64,000 nt of DNA from Aquiflexum gelatinilyticum (GCF_024741135.1 NZ_JANSUY010000001.1:186001-250000), one strand, 5' to 3'. Shown: positions 27,794 to 36,205, numbered from the stretch's first letter. Notes: a model not told the origin generated them from the letters alone. Program-made: numbers and translations.

Positions 27794-27839
27794 GGATTAG
27801 AGGTGGGGATTCCCCATCTCCAATCCTTATTTTTTTTTT
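27794..27839 (+). terminator. Rho-independent terminator
   Basis: A 16-bp stem with minor G-T pairs (GGATT...AATCC outside, GGGGA/TCCCC inside, 27794-27826) is followed by a long T-run. It closes the HMA-like/globin unit. Confidence 0.88.
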
Positions 27840-27887
27840 CTTCTTGCCCAAGTTTGTGTACTCACAAACTTCCATTTAATCAAAATT

Positions 27888-28862
27888 TTATCCTCCGATA
27901 TTCCGATCTTTTCTTGCTTCCAAAAATGCATTCAATTCAGCCCTTGGCATAGGCAATTTGTTGTCAGGAAGGTTTCTGAGGTAATCATAAAACTCTTTGT
28001 TCATCTGTTCTGAATAATTGCTGTCGATCTGACCTGTTGTCCAATCTCCGGCCTTGTTGCGCATAATGCCATAAGTATGGCGCAGGTTGCTGATTTCGGC
28101 ATTGAGGACAATCTCGGCTACAAGGTAGGCCGGAAAGAAAAGTGTGCCGTAAGGGCTTGCAAATACCACGTCACCCGGCAAAACAGTCACATCCCCGATT
28201 CTGATCGGGGCATTGATGGAGGTTAACATGACTTCAGCAAGGGAAGAAGGATGATCACCCAGAATCCAACCATTAAATCCTTCCACCTTTTTGATCTCTT
28301 GGATATTTCTTACTGTTCCATAAAATACGACACCACGCTTCGTCTTGGCATAAATCGAATTGGCCAATCGGTCTCCGATAAGTGTCCCTTGCTCGACTTT
28401 GGCAAATCCGTCAGCCACATAGACATCACCGTCTTTCAGCATTTCGATCGGCCAAACATTGGATTGGGCTTTTTCGCCATGTCCCTCTGCCAAACCCACT
28501 TCCCGGATCAGATCCCCAAAATCAGGACGCTGAGGCATATATTGTGCAGTCACTGCCCTTCCTGTCATGATGGTGTTTTTGTCGGGATTGATCATCATCC
28601 AATCACCTTGGTACTGATTATTGAACTTATGGCTGCGCAATCCTCCCCAAGCGTGGGTCAAAACCACGCTTTTAAGCCTTTCCAATAATTCATCGGAAAC
28701 AAAAGGTCTTCCATCCGGCAGCCGCTCTCCTGTCCAACGTGATGTCAAGGAAATGATATATTCCCTGTCCATAGCTACCCTATCGTATTGGGCAAAGGAA
28801 GGAGTAAGTGTGCAGAGGATCAATCCTGCAAAGATCACAGCGGTCAATAGGTTTTTTTTCAT
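27888..28862 (-). CDS. Exported RraA-like family protein
   Basis: 324 residues. A cleavable signal peptide (KNLLTAVIFAGLILCTLTPSFAQ) precedes an RraA/HMG-aldolase-type fold: IMTGRAVTAQY, GDVYVADGFAKVEQGTLIGDRLANSIYAKTKRG (residues about 147-180) and INAPIRIGDVTVLPGDVVFA. In aldolase members the G..G..A..R..G stretch binds metal and the oxo acid. RraA-type proteins are normally cytoplasmic, so an exported one is unusual. It may be a 4-hydroxy-4-methyl-2-oxoglutarate aldolase-type lyase or a binding protein; the substrate is unknown. Confidence 0.8.
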   Translation of the reverse strand: MKKNLLTAVIFAGLILCTLTPSFAQYDRVAMDREYIISLTSRWTGERLPDGRPFVSDELLERLKSVVLTHAWGGLRSHKFNNQYQGDWMMINPDKNTIMTGRAVTAQYMPQRPDFGDLIREVGLAEGHGEKAQSNVWPIEMLKDGDVYVADGFAKVEQGTLIGDRLANSIYAKTKRGVVFYGTVRNIQEIKKVEGFNGWILGDHPSSLAEVMLTSINAPIRIGDVTVLPGDVVFASPYGTLFFPAYLVAEIVLNAEISNLRHTYGIMRNKAGDWTTGQIDSNYSEQMNKEFYDYLRNLPDNKLPMPRAELNAFLEARKDRNIGG

Positions 28863-28891
28863 GGTGTATGTTGGGTTGGAATTGGTTGAAA

Positions 28892-28979
28892 GGTTATCTG
28901 CTTCGCGTTGTCAGGTTGTCAAGTTCTGTGGTTCTGCTCACTGAAAACTGCTTACTGCGACTTTTCTCGCTTCTCGGCT
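28892..28979 (-). repeat. Composite short-repeat element, reverse orientation
   Basis: Read on the minus strand: two GAGA-type heptamers, four NCAGTNN-type heptamers (GCAGTAA, GCAGTTT, TCAGTGA, GCAGAAC), then AACTTGACAACCTGACAACG and GAAGCAGATAACC. The last part repeats almost exactly at 30362, 30466 and 34318. It lies upstream of the RraA-like gene in the 526-base gap before hisG. Confidence 0.75.
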
Positions 28980-29159
28980 TTTGTTTCTTGCATTCAGAAA
29001 TTTATTTGCATCCACCTTTCAAATACATAATCACACCATTATTGCCCAAGAAAACTATCAAATTTGGATAAATGGCTGATTTTCAAGGTAAGTGAGGAGA
29101 ATGAACCTACCGGAATTTTTTGGTCATCGTTACTCATTCAAAAAAACAATCCCGCCTTC

Positions 29160-29189
29160 TTGCTAGTTAAAAAGCCTGTATTAACTTTG
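29160..29189 (+). promoter_or_regulatory. Bacteroidota-type promoter for the his leader
   Basis: TTG at 29160-29162, a 19-base spacer, then TAACTTTG at 29182-29189, an exact match to TAnnTTTG. Transcription would begin around 29194-29197, at or just before the ATG of the leader peptide at 29198, so the leader would be translated from a nearly leaderless mRNA. Confidence 0.75.
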
Positions 29190-29197
29190 CCTCCGCA

Positions 29198-29281
29198 ATG
29201 AGCAGAAAGACTTTCTATAGCGTTTCTTTTTCTATTCCCACAATCCTCTGTGGGGTGCATCATTTGCATCATTCCTCCTAA
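29198..29281 (+). CDS. hisL: Histidine operon leader peptide (27 residues)
   Basis: ATG to TAA, 27 codons, beginning MSRKTFYSVSF and ending CGVHHLHHSS. Four histidine codons (CAT CAT TTG CAT CAT, 29258-29272) stand just before the stop. Histidine is rare, so this cluster directly ahead of hisG is the classical sign of ribosome-mediated attenuation: stalling at His codons when charged tRNA-His is short. A 7-bp hairpin with a T-run begins at the last His codon. The promoter lies only a few bases upstream. It is too short for normal gene callers. Confidence 0.78.
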   Translation: MSRKTFYSVSFSIPTILCGVHHLHHSS

Positions 29282-29294
29282 GGAGGAAATTTTT
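29272..29294 (+). terminator. Candidate his attenuator hairpin
   Basis: TTCCTCC, loop TAA (the leader stop codon), GGAGGAA, then ATTTTTG. The stem is short (7 bp) but perfect and is followed by five T. A ribosome held on the His codons would cover the left arm and prevent folding, so hisG would be read. A second hairpin, GGCTGT/ACAGCC, lies at about 29313-29336. Confidence 0.55.
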
Positions 29295-29388
29295 GACATA
29301 TCGCCCGCGGACGGCTGTTGGTATATCTTTACAGCCCTATCATCCAAAATTCTTATTGGCATTTTGATACTAAACGTATATTGCACCC

Positions 29389-30249
29389 ATGAATTCAATT
29401 ATCCGAATAGCCGTACAAAAAAGCGGCAGATTAAGTGAAGATTCTCTTAGCCTCATCAAGGAATGTGGCATCAAATTCTATAACGGTACAGGCAAACTCA
29501 AGTCTACTTCTACCAATTTCCCGATTGAATTTCTCTTTTTGAGAGATGATGATATCCCTGGTTATGTCGCTGACGGCGTAGCGGACCTTGGTATTGTGGG
29601 GGAAAATGAATTGGTTGAAAAAGACAAGGATGTACTTGTTCTCAAGAAATTGGGTTTTTCCAAGTGCCGTCTTTCTCTCGCAATTCCCAAAGGGGAAGAA
29701 TATGAAGGGGTAAGTTATTTTGATGGAAAAAGCATTGCTACTTCCTACCCAAAGATTCTTGGTGACTACCTCAAATCCCAAAATATATCAGCCGAAATCC
29801 ATGAAATCAGCGGTTCTGTAGAGATTGCACCAAGTATAGGTTTGGCACAAGGCATCTGTGATATTGTGAGTTCGGGTTCGACGCTGATGATGAACGGACT
29901 CAAAGAAGTGGAGGAAATCTTCAAATCCGAAGCCGTCCTGATCGGTAATAAATCTCTTTCTGAAGAAAAATTAGCAATCGTGGACAAATTGCTCTTTAGG
30001 ATGAATGCTGTCCAAAAAGGGAAAAGCAACAAATACGTTCTTCTAAATGCCCCTAACGCTTCTTTGGACAAAATCATCGCCCTGATTCCAGGAATGAGAA
30101 GTCCAACAATTCTGCCATTGGCAGAAGAAGGTTGGTCCTCTGTGCATTCGGTATTGAGCGAAGACCAGTTTTGGGAAAACATCGAAGGCCTCCGTGCAGC
30201 AGGTGCCGAGGGGATTTTGGTTGTACCGATTGAAAAGATGGTTGTTTAA
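29389..30249 (+). CDS. hisG: ATP phosphoribosyltransferase, long form
   Basis: 286 residues, the long form with a C-terminal ACT-like regulatory domain (residues about 210-286, VPIEKMVV at the end). Landmarks are IRIAVQKSGRLSEDSL at the start, VADLGIVGEN, and GSVEIAPSIGLAQGICDIVSSGST (residues about 143-166, the PRPP-binding loop). It catalyses the first step of histidine synthesis and should be feedback-inhibited by histidine. A leader peptide rich in His codons lies 107 bases upstream. The gap to hisD is 284 bases and full of short repeats. Confidence 0.95.
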   Translation: MNSIIRIAVQKSGRLSEDSLSLIKECGIKFYNGTGKLKSTSTNFPIEFLFLRDDDIPGYVADGVADLGIVGENELVEKDKDVLVLKKLGFSKCRLSLAIPKGEEYEGVSYFDGKSIATSYPKILGDYLKSQNISAEIHEISGSVEIAPSIGLAQGICDIVSSGSTLMMNGLKEVEEIFKSEAVLIGNKSLSEEKLAIVDKLLFRMNAVQKGKSNKYVLLNAPNASLDKIIALIPGMRSPTILPLAEEGWSSVHSVLSEDQFWENIEGLRAAGAEGILVVPIEKMVV

Positions 30250-30251
30250 AG

Positions 30252-30300
30252 AAGACACAAGATTCAAGACGCTAGACACAAGACTGGAGATTTTAGAAAA
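30252..30300. repeat. Seven degenerate NAGAYNN heptamers
   Basis: AAGACAC, AAGATTC, AAGACGC, TAGACAC, AAGACTG, GAGATTT, TAGAAAA, head to tail, right after the hisG stop codon. Confidence 0.72.
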
Positions 30301-30357
30301 AAGAGGAGCGAGACCAGATGGGAGAAGTAATGCCGTGAGTCTTTTGGAAGTACCTTT

Positions 30358-30525
30358 CGACAACTTGACAACCTGATAACGCGAAGCAGATAACCATTAC
30401 AACTACTATAACCATTACAACCATAAAAAATTGGACCCTTCGTGCCTCAGGGTGACGGACTCGACAACTTGACAACCTGACAACGCGAAGCAGACAACCA
30501 CTACAACAATTACAACCATTTGAAT
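30358..30525 (+). repeat. Two copies of the GACAAC/CCATTACAA composite element
   Basis: Copy 1 (30358-30425) and copy 2 (30463-30525) each hold GACAACTT, GACAACCT, GAYAACGCGAAGCAGAYAACC, then 9-bp units of the type CCATTACAA/CAATTACAA. Between them is a short stretch containing CCTTCGTGCCTCAGGGTGAC. The element also occurs at 28892 (reverse) and 34318. It separates hisG from hisD without an obvious terminator. Confidence 0.8.
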
Positions 30526-30533
30526 CATTTTCC

Positions 30534-31826
30534 ATGAAAACCATATACAACCCCACCAGGTCTGAATGGACCAAGGCCTTGCAGAGGCCAATTCAAAAGA
30601 CCAAAGCCATTGACAAAATTGTCAAGCCGATCATGCGCAAAGTCAGCAGAATGGGGGATAAGGCTTTGAAAAAATTTGCTTTGGAGTATGACCATGTCAC
30701 CATTAAAACTTTACTGGTCAGCAACGAAGAAGTGCTAAAAGCACGGGAGCAAATAGATCCAAAACTAAAGGAAGCCATTTTGGTGGCAAAAGAAAATATC
30801 GAAAAATTCCATGCTGCCCAGGCTCAGCCTGACCTCGTCATGGAAGTAATGGAAGGGGTGACCTGCATGCGAAAATCTGTGCCGATCCAAAGGGTGGGGC
30901 TGTATATTCCCGGCGGAACGGCACCGCTGTTTTCAACAGTGTTGATGCTGGGTATCCCCGCGAATCTTGCAGGTTGCGAAGAAATCGTTATCTGTACCCC
31001 ACCGGACAAAGAAGGGAATATCCATCCTGCTATATTATTCACAGCAGACCTAATCGGAATTGACAAAATCGTCAAAGCAGGTGGGGCGCAAGCCATTGCC
31101 GCAATGACTTTCGGTACAGAATCCGTTCCCAAAGTGGATAAGATTTTTGGACCAGGCAATCAATATGTCACAGCCGCAAAGCAATTGGCCACCAAAAAAG
31201 GAGTCGCCATCGACATGCCGGCTGGACCTTCTGAGGTGTTGGTATATGCCGACAGCTCTGCAATTCCTTCCTTTGTCGCTGCGGATTTACTTTCACAAGC
31301 AGAACATGGCGTGGATTCTCAAGTGATATTGGTGGCGAGCTCCGAAAAAGTAACCAAAAAAGTGCTCAAAGAAATGGAAGAACAATTGGAAAATCTGCCA
31401 CGAAAAGACATTGCCAAGCGTGCTTTGGACAACTCAGTAGCTGTGATCATGGGTAAAGAAGAAAATGCCATCGAGCTGATCAACGACTATGCACCAGAGC
31501 ATTTAATCATCTGTGTTGAAAACGAGGATTTTGTTGTTTCCCAGATTGTCAATGCTGGTTCGATATTTATTGGAAACTTCACACCTGAGTCGGCAGGTGA
31601 TTATGCATCCGGTACCAACCATACTTTGCCTACCTATGGCTATGCCAAAAACTACAGCGGAGTATCTTTGGATAGTTTTGTCAAAAAAATCACGTACCAA
31701 AAGATTACCGAAAAAGGAATCAAGAAGCTTGGACCCACCGTGGAAATCATGGCTGCGAACGAACTCCTTGATGCCCACAAGAATGCCGTTAGTATCCGCC
31801 TCAAATATTTAAAAGAGAAAAAGTAA
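30534..31826 (+). CDS. hisD: Histidinol dehydrogenase
   Basis: 430 residues. Typical stretches are RVGLYIPGGTAPLFSTVLMLG, KIFGPGNQYVTAAKQ, IDMPAGPSEVLVYAD, LLSQAEHGVDSQ (catalytic Glu-His pair) and YAPEHLIICVEN. It carries out the last two oxidations, histidinol to histidine, with zinc and NAD. The stop codon overlaps the hisC start (TAATG), so the two are translationally coupled. Confidence 0.97.
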   Translation: MKTIYNPTRSEWTKALQRPIQKTKAIDKIVKPIMRKVSRMGDKALKKFALEYDHVTIKTLLVSNEEVLKAREQIDPKLKEAILVAKENIEKFHAAQAQPDLVMEVMEGVTCMRKSVPIQRVGLYIPGGTAPLFSTVLMLGIPANLAGCEEIVICTPPDKEGNIHPAILFTADLIGIDKIVKAGGAQAIAAMTFGTESVPKVDKIFGPGNQYVTAAKQLATKKGVAIDMPAGPSEVLVYADSSAIPSFVAADLLSQAEHGVDSQVILVASSEKVTKKVLKEMEEQLENLPRKDIAKRALDNSVAVIMGKEENAIELINDYAPEHLIICVENEDFVVSQIVNAGSIFIGNFTPESAGDYASGTNHTLPTYGYAKNYSGVSLDSFVKKITYQKITEKGIKKLGPTVEIMAANELLDAHKNAVSIRLKYLKEKK

Positions 31827-32890
31827 TGGCTTTTGATATTCAGAAAATATTACGCCCCCATATCCGAAACATCAAACCCTATTCTTCTGCAAGGGATGAA
31901 TATTCGGGTCATGACGGCGTGTTTCTTGACGCCAATGAAAACCCATATGGATCGCTGACAGGGGAGGCTTTCAACCGATATCCTGATCCTTACCAACAGG
32001 AAATCAAATCCAAATTGGCCGTGATCAAAGGGGTTTCTCCCAAGCAGATTTTCCTTGGAAATGGTAGCGACGAAGCCATTGACCTGTTGATGCGCGCCTT
32101 TTGCAGGCCGGGAATAGACAATATCATTTTGCTTCCTCCTACTTATGGGATGTATGAGGTCTCAGCCTCGATCAATGACATTGCCATCAAAAAGGTAAAT
32201 CTTACTGAAGACTTTCAAATCAGACCAAAAGAAATCCTTGCAGCAACAGATGAAAACACCAAGATTATTTTTGTCTGTTCCCCCAATAACCCGAGTGGCA
32301 ACAAGATGAAAAGGGAAGCCATCCGTGAGATTCTGGTAGGCTTTGAAGGATTGGTTGTGGTAGATGAAGCTTATATCGACTTTAGCGATGAGGAAAGTTT
32401 TACGACCGAATTGGCAAATTATCCCAACCTTCTTGTGATGCAGACATTCTCTAAAGCTTGGGGACTTGCCAATCTCCGGATCGGGATGGCTTTTGCTTCA
32501 GAAGAAATTATCCGGATTTTAAACTTGATCAAACCTCCTTATAATATCTCCGGACTGACACAGGAAAAGGTACTTGCGTCTCTTGAGAAAGCAGATGCGA
32601 TAAGTAAAGTGGTGAAAACTATTTTGGAGGAAAGAGAACATCTTCAAAAAGATTTGGAAGGTTTGCCTTTTGTGAAGAAAATCTATCCTTCCCACGCCAA
32701 TTTCCTATTGGTGAAAGTTCCCGATGCCAAGAAAATGTATGATGACTTGGTGTCCAGCAAAATCATTGTCCGCGACCGCTCCAAAGTGATTTTGTGTGAA
32801 GATTGTCTGAGGATTACTGTAGGCACAAGGGAGGAAAATGAAGCTTTTCTAAATTCATTCAAAAAACTCGCAGGACAATCTTTGAACTAG
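31826..32890 (+). CDS. hisC: Histidinol-phosphate aminotransferase
   Basis: 354 residues, fold-type I PLP enzyme. VFLDANENPYGS at the start, NGSDEAIDLLMRAF, CSPNNPSGN, VVDEAYIDFS and the PLP lysine in MQTFSKAWGLANLRIGMA are all HisC landmarks. It converts imidazole-acetol phosphate to histidinol phosphate with glutamate. It overlaps hisD by one base and is followed by hisB after a 39-base gap that contains an AACCAAT tract. Confidence 0.96.
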   Translation: MAFDIQKILRPHIRNIKPYSSARDEYSGHDGVFLDANENPYGSLTGEAFNRYPDPYQQEIKSKLAVIKGVSPKQIFLGNGSDEAIDLLMRAFCRPGIDNIILLPPTYGMYEVSASINDIAIKKVNLTEDFQIRPKEILAATDENTKIIFVCSPNNPSGNKMKREAIREILVGFEGLVVVDEAYIDFSDEESFTTELANYPNLLVMQTFSKAWGLANLRIGMAFASEEIIRILNLIKPPYNISGLTQEKVLASLEKADAISKVVKTILEEREHLQKDLEGLPFVKKIYPSHANFLLVKVPDAKKMYDDLVSSKIIVRDRSKVILCEDCLRITVGTREENEAFLNSFKKLAGQSLN

Positions 32891-32891
32891 T

Positions 32892-32915
32892 CCAATAACC
32901 TAATAACCAATAACA
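32892..32915 (+). repeat. Short AACCAAT-type tract between hisC and hisB
   Basis: CCAATAACC, TAATAACC, AATAAC in the same orientation as the other tracts. It lies within the his operon, in the only gap between hisC and hisB. Confidence 0.6.
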
Positions 32916-32929
32916 TTTATTTGATAACC

Positions 32930-34024
32930 ATGAAAAAAGCACTTTTTATCGACCGGGACGGCACCATCATCGTCGAGCCGCAGACGGATTTTCAGATCGA
33001 CAGTTTAGAGGATTTGGAGTTTTTACCTAGGGTAATATCCAACCTGAGAAAAATCGCTGAGGAATGTGATTATGAATTGGTCATGGTTACGAATCAGGAT
33101 GGCATGGGGACAGCTTCTTTTCCGGAAGAAAACTTTTGGCCAGCACATGACAAGATGATGCTCACTTTGGAAAATGAGGGGGTGAAATTCGCCAAAGTCC
33201 ACATCGACAAATCCTTTGAACATGAGAATCTCCCTACCCGCAAACCGGGAATCGGAATGCTCACAGAATATTTTGATGGCTCCTATGATTTGGCAAATTC
33301 CTATGTGATCGGGGACAGAAAGACAGATATCCAATTGGCCAAAAACATGGGAGCAAAGTCCATTTACATCGGAGATCCTGATGATAAAGCAACATTCTGT
33401 TCCAAAAGTTGGGATGAGATTTACAGATTCCTAAGGATGCCTGCAAGGATCGGTGAGGTTTTCCGCAAAACATCCGAAACAGAAATCCATATCCGGGTCA
33501 ATCTTGACGGATCAGGGAAATGTGAAATCTATACCGGGTTGCCATTTTTTGACCACATGCTCGAGCAATTGGGCCGACATGGTGGAACAGACCTGCTAAT
33601 CGAAGTCAAAGGCGACTTGCATATCGATGAGCACCACACCATTGAAGATACCGCTTTGGCTTTGGGTGAAGCATACCTGAAAGCTTTGGGAGACAAAAAA
33701 GGCATTTACCGCTATGGTTTCCTGTTGCCGATGGACGATGTGTTGGCGCAGGTGGCAATAGATTTTGGAGGCCGGCCATGGATGGTTTGGGATGCGGAAT
33801 TCAAAAGGGAAAAAATCGGAGACATGCCGACGGAGATGTTTTTCCATTTCTTCAAATCCTTTAGCGACACTGCCAAGTGCAACCTGAACATCAAAGCTGA
33901 AGGTACAAACGAGCACCACAAGATCGAGGCGATCTTCAAAGGCCTTGCCCGCGCCATCAAAATGGCTGTCGCAAAAGACACATCCGCCCTGAACCAATTG
34001 CCAAGTACGAAGGGAGTTCTTTAG
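32930..34024 (+). CDS. hisB: Bifunctional histidinol-phosphatase / imidazoleglycerol-phosphate dehydratase
   Basis: About 364 residues from ATG 32930 (a TTG at 32921 is also in frame). The N-terminal HAD phosphatase has [22 protein letters not shown] and [10 protein letters not shown]; the C-terminal IGPD domain has [14 protein letters not shown] and [14 protein letters not shown], both histidine-rich metal sites. It therefore covers the seventh and ninth steps of the pathway. It is the last his gene here: hisH, hisA, hisF and hisI do not follow. Confidence 0.96.
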   Translation: MKKALFIDRDGTIIVEPQTDFQIDSLEDLEFLPRVISNLRKIAEECDYELVMVTNQDGMGTASFPEENFWPAHDKMMLTLENEGVKFAKVHIDKSFEHENLPTRKPGIGMLTEYFDGSYDLANSYVIGDRKTDIQLAKNMGAKSIYIGDPDDKATFCSKSWDEIYRFLRMPARIGEVFRKTSETEIHIRVNLDGSGKCEIYTGLPFFDHMLEQLGRHGGTDLLIEVKGDLHIDEHHTIEDTALALGEAYLKALGDKKGIYRYGFLLPMDDVLAQVAIDFGGRPWMVWDAEFKREKIGDMPTEMFFHFFKSFSDTAKCNLNIKAEGTNEHHKIEAIFKGLARAIKMAVAKDTSALNQLPSTKGVL

Positions 34025-34105
34025 AAAGGATGAAGGGAGAGGTGAGAAGGATGAAGTAAAGGATTAAGTAGCAGTTGGCAGTGGTCAGTAATCAGTCTCA
34101 GTTGT
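34025..34105. repeat. Composite heptamer repeats after hisB
   Basis: First about six loose units of the GAGANNN type (ATGAAGG, GAGAGGT, GAGAAGG, ATGAAGT), then clear NCAGTNN units from 34071: GCAGTTG, GCAGTGG, TCAGTAA, TCAGTCT, CAGTTGT. This is the same order of modules as in the reverse-oriented element at 28892. Confidence 0.68.
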
Positions 34106-34145
34106 AGAAAGCTGTTTACAGGTTCCCAATTACACAGTTTCAGTT

Positions 34146-34175
34146 AAACAAATAACCAAAAACCAAATAACCCAT
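34146..34175 (+). repeat. AACCAAT-type tract
   Basis: AAACAAAT, AACCAAAA, ACCAAAT, AACCC, between hisB and its terminator, in the same orientation as the other tracts. Confidence 0.62.
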
Positions 34176-34185
34176 TAAATCAATT

Positions 34186-34217
34186 AGTCCAAGTCTTAAG
34201 ACTTGGACTTTTTCTTT
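34186..34217 (+). terminator. Terminator of the his operon (24-nt perfect palindrome)
   Basis: 34186-34209 is a perfect inverted repeat (AGTCCAAGTC arms meeting at TTAA) followed by TTTTCTTTT. It stands 160 bases after hisB, with repeats in between. Confidence 0.85.
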
Positions 34218-34317
34218 TAGTTCTTTTTGTTCAAACCTTCAGACCTGGATCATTTCTCCACTTGCAAATGAGATTCTTCACCTCCGCAAGCTCCGGTTCA
34301 GAATGACGGCTCACCAA

Positions 34318-34402
34318 CCCGACAACCTGACAACGCGTAGCAGACAACAATTACAACAATTACAACCACTACAACCAAAAATCCAATAACCATTAACCAT
34401 AA
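34318..34402 (+). repeat. Third forward copy of the GACAAC/CCATTACAA element plus AACC tract
   Basis: CCCGACAACCTGACAACG, CGTAGCAGACAAC, then CAATTACAA twice and CCACTACAACC, ending in AATAACCATTAACC. The 384-base gap between hisB and the serine hydrolase holds only repeats and the terminator; no gene is seen. Confidence 0.75.
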
Positions 34403-34408
34403 CCACCC

Positions 34409-35581
34409 TCACCTCCCCAACACCACCCCATAAATCTCCTCCACAATCTTTTCTGCATCCTGATGGATCGGACTGTCTGTAACTGTTCCGAGGTTGATCC
34501 CGAAAAACATATAAATCTCTTTTTCCGGGAAATAATAAAGTTGGCTGCCTGATCCCAATCCGCCGCCACTATGCCCGATAGCTGGTTCTCGGAGGAAAGT
34601 GGTGTAATCCAATCCCAAGCCATATTGCGGATCTCCGTTTTTATCCAAAACCCATTCTTTCATTAGGGTCAGGCTTTCATTTGAAACCAGTTTTCCTTCC
34701 ATCAATCCTTTGAGATAAAGGATGGCTTCTTCGGCTGTGGTGATGATTCCGTCATCTCCAACCATTGACGCGACGTTGGTATTTTGTAGCACAGAAGCAT
34801 TTTCAACAATTCCATTACTGTGCCTATCCCAATACCCATTGACCAGCCTATCTTCATAAGAATCTCCTTGTCTGATTTTGTAATAGGTGCTTTTCAGTCC
34901 CAATTTCTCAAAAATATGCTCCTCCATATATTTCCCATGATCCCCTGTAATTTGGTCAGCAATCAAAGCCAACAATACATAATTGATATTGCGGTAGGAA
35001 TACCTGCTGCCGGGTTCAAAATCCAATTCCTTTCCTGCGATATATTGGATGTATTCTTCGGGCTGAAAAATCCTTTCCGGATTCTGAAGAAGCCTGGTGA
35101 CATATGTCGGATCATAATTATATTCGCGAAGTCCTGAGGTATGGTTGAGCAACATTTTGACAGTGATGCGGTCTGCATGGGGTAGCATGGCCAAAATATC
35201 TTTTGGCAAGTAATCTGAAATTTTCCCGTGTAGGTCGATCTTTCCTTCCTCCGTAAGTTGCATGATGACCACGGCCATATAGGATTTTGCGATGCTTTGG
35301 GTATAAACCAAATGGCAAGGCTGGATGGGAACCTGTCTTTCGATTTTTGCCAAGCCACTTGATAGTGTCCAAAGGTTTCCTTCCTCATAAATCGCTGCTA
35401 CAACCCCCGGAATTCCAACAGCCGTCAGGTCGTCCATTGCTTGCTGCAAAGCAATGGTTTTTGGGTGGGTAGGAACAGGCTTGGAATCATTGCATTGGAC
35501 AACATTTAAATCCTGCGCGAAAGTGGGGGATGTGATCAGGATTGCCCAAATGAAAATCAGGAGATAGCTATAATTTTTCAT
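34409..35581 (-). CDS. Exported beta-lactamase-related serine hydrolase
   Basis: 390 residues with a signal peptide (LLIFIWAILITSPTFAQ). The penicillin-binding fold shows SxxK as QSIAKSYM, the YxN motif as YSYRNINYV, and HSGG in AIGHSGGGLG replacing KTG. This is the class C/AmpH-like family, usually D-amino-acid peptidases or esterases rather than antibiotic-degrading enzymes. It is the last gene of a three-gene unit after the LytTR membrane regulator and the 35585 gene (3-base spacing). Confidence 0.88.
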   Translation of the reverse strand: MKNYSYLLIFIWAILITSPTFAQDLNVVQCNDSKPVPTHPKTIALQQAMDDLTAVGIPGVVAAIYEEGNLWTLSSGLAKIERQVPIQPCHLVYTQSIAKSYMAVVIMQLTEEGKIDLHGKISDYLPKDILAMLPHADRITVKMLLNHTSGLREYNYDPTYVTRLLQNPERIFQPEEYIQYIAGKELDFEPGSRYSYRNINYVLLALIADQITGDHGKYMEEHIFEKLGLKSTYYKIRQGDSYEDRLVNGYWDRHSNGIVENASVLQNTNVASMVGDDGIITTAEEAILYLKGLMEGKLVSNESLTLMKEWVLDKNGDPQYGLGLDYTTFLREPAIGHSGGGLGSGSQLYYFPEKEIYMFFGINLGTVTDSPIHQDAEKIVEEIYGVVLGR

Positions 35582-35584
35582 GGC

Positions 35585-36205
35585 TTAATTTTGGGTAAGG
35601 TCTGGATAAAAAGGATGGATTCTGGTGCCCATTTGGACAAAAGTCATGGGAACGACAGGAATGCTTTTGTTGTAGTTTTTCAAAAACATCACTTGGTATC
35701 CGACAAATGGGGATACAAATGTTTCGGATTGGTAATCGTGATAGCCCAAAGAAACACCTATTGGAATGGCTAACATGCCCTTTCCTTGTTTTTGGACCGA
35801 TTTCCATGCCCCGTCTTTTTGGATAAATGATTCTGTCGGACGGAAGGCAATGTGGTATCCGATCCCAGCTTTGATTTCTGAGTATGAATTGGAAACCAAA
35901 TATGGCCGCCAAGCCACCTGTGTAGAAAACAGCAGTCCATTTCCCATGGCTTTGTTTCTAAACCAAGTGATGTCAAACTTCTGAACCCAATTATGGTATG
36001 AATTGTGACTGACTTCTGTTCCGATTCCGATCCCGACATTTTTGAAATTAGACTTCAGATCCTTGAAGGGCATGGCAAAAGCCTGGAACTGAAGGGTGAC
36101 TACAATCGGGAAATTCCGATAGTCTATGGCTTTGTTGTCCTGTGCATTTCCATTTTGGATGATCAAAAACAGAAAGAGGCAAGGCAGTAAAAATCGAGTT
36201 TTCAT
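35585..36205 (-). CDS. Exported beta-rich protein, possibly a small outer-membrane barrel
   Basis: About 206 residues from ATG 36205; the longer frame to 36325 runs into the preceding gene. The signal peptide is FLLPCLFLFLIIQNGNAQ. The mature part has many alternating strands ending in aromatic residues (WYxxF-type), GIGIGTEVSHNSYHNW, LLFSTQVAWRPYLVSN and GYQVMFLKNYN, which fits an 8-stranded barrel. No enzyme motif is seen. It lies between the LytTR regulator and a serine hydrolase in one unit. Confidence 0.7.
   Translation of the reverse strand: MKTRFLLPCLFLFLIIQNGNAQDNKAIDYRNFPIVVTLQFQAFAMPFKDLKSNFKNVGIGIGTEVSHNSYHNWVQKFDITWFRNKAMGNGLLFSTQVAWRPYLVSNSYSEIKAGIGYHIAFRPTESFIQKDGAWKSVQKQGKGMLAIPIGVSLGYHDYQSETFVSPFVGYQVMFLKNYNKSIPVVPMTFVQMGTRIHPFYPDLTQN

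Noticed and set aside
29138-29398. 86-codon minus-strand frame across the his leader
   Set aside because: It runs antisense through the promoter, leader peptide and hairpin, has no recognisable domain, and the plus-strand leader explains the region much better.
30358-30525. CRISPR array
   Set aside because: The repeated units are short, degenerate and tandem, with no unique spacers of constant length, and no cas gene is present.
30293-30574. 93-codon minus-strand frame between hisG and hisD
   Set aside because: It is a translation of the repeat elements and runs into the hisD start; no protein features.
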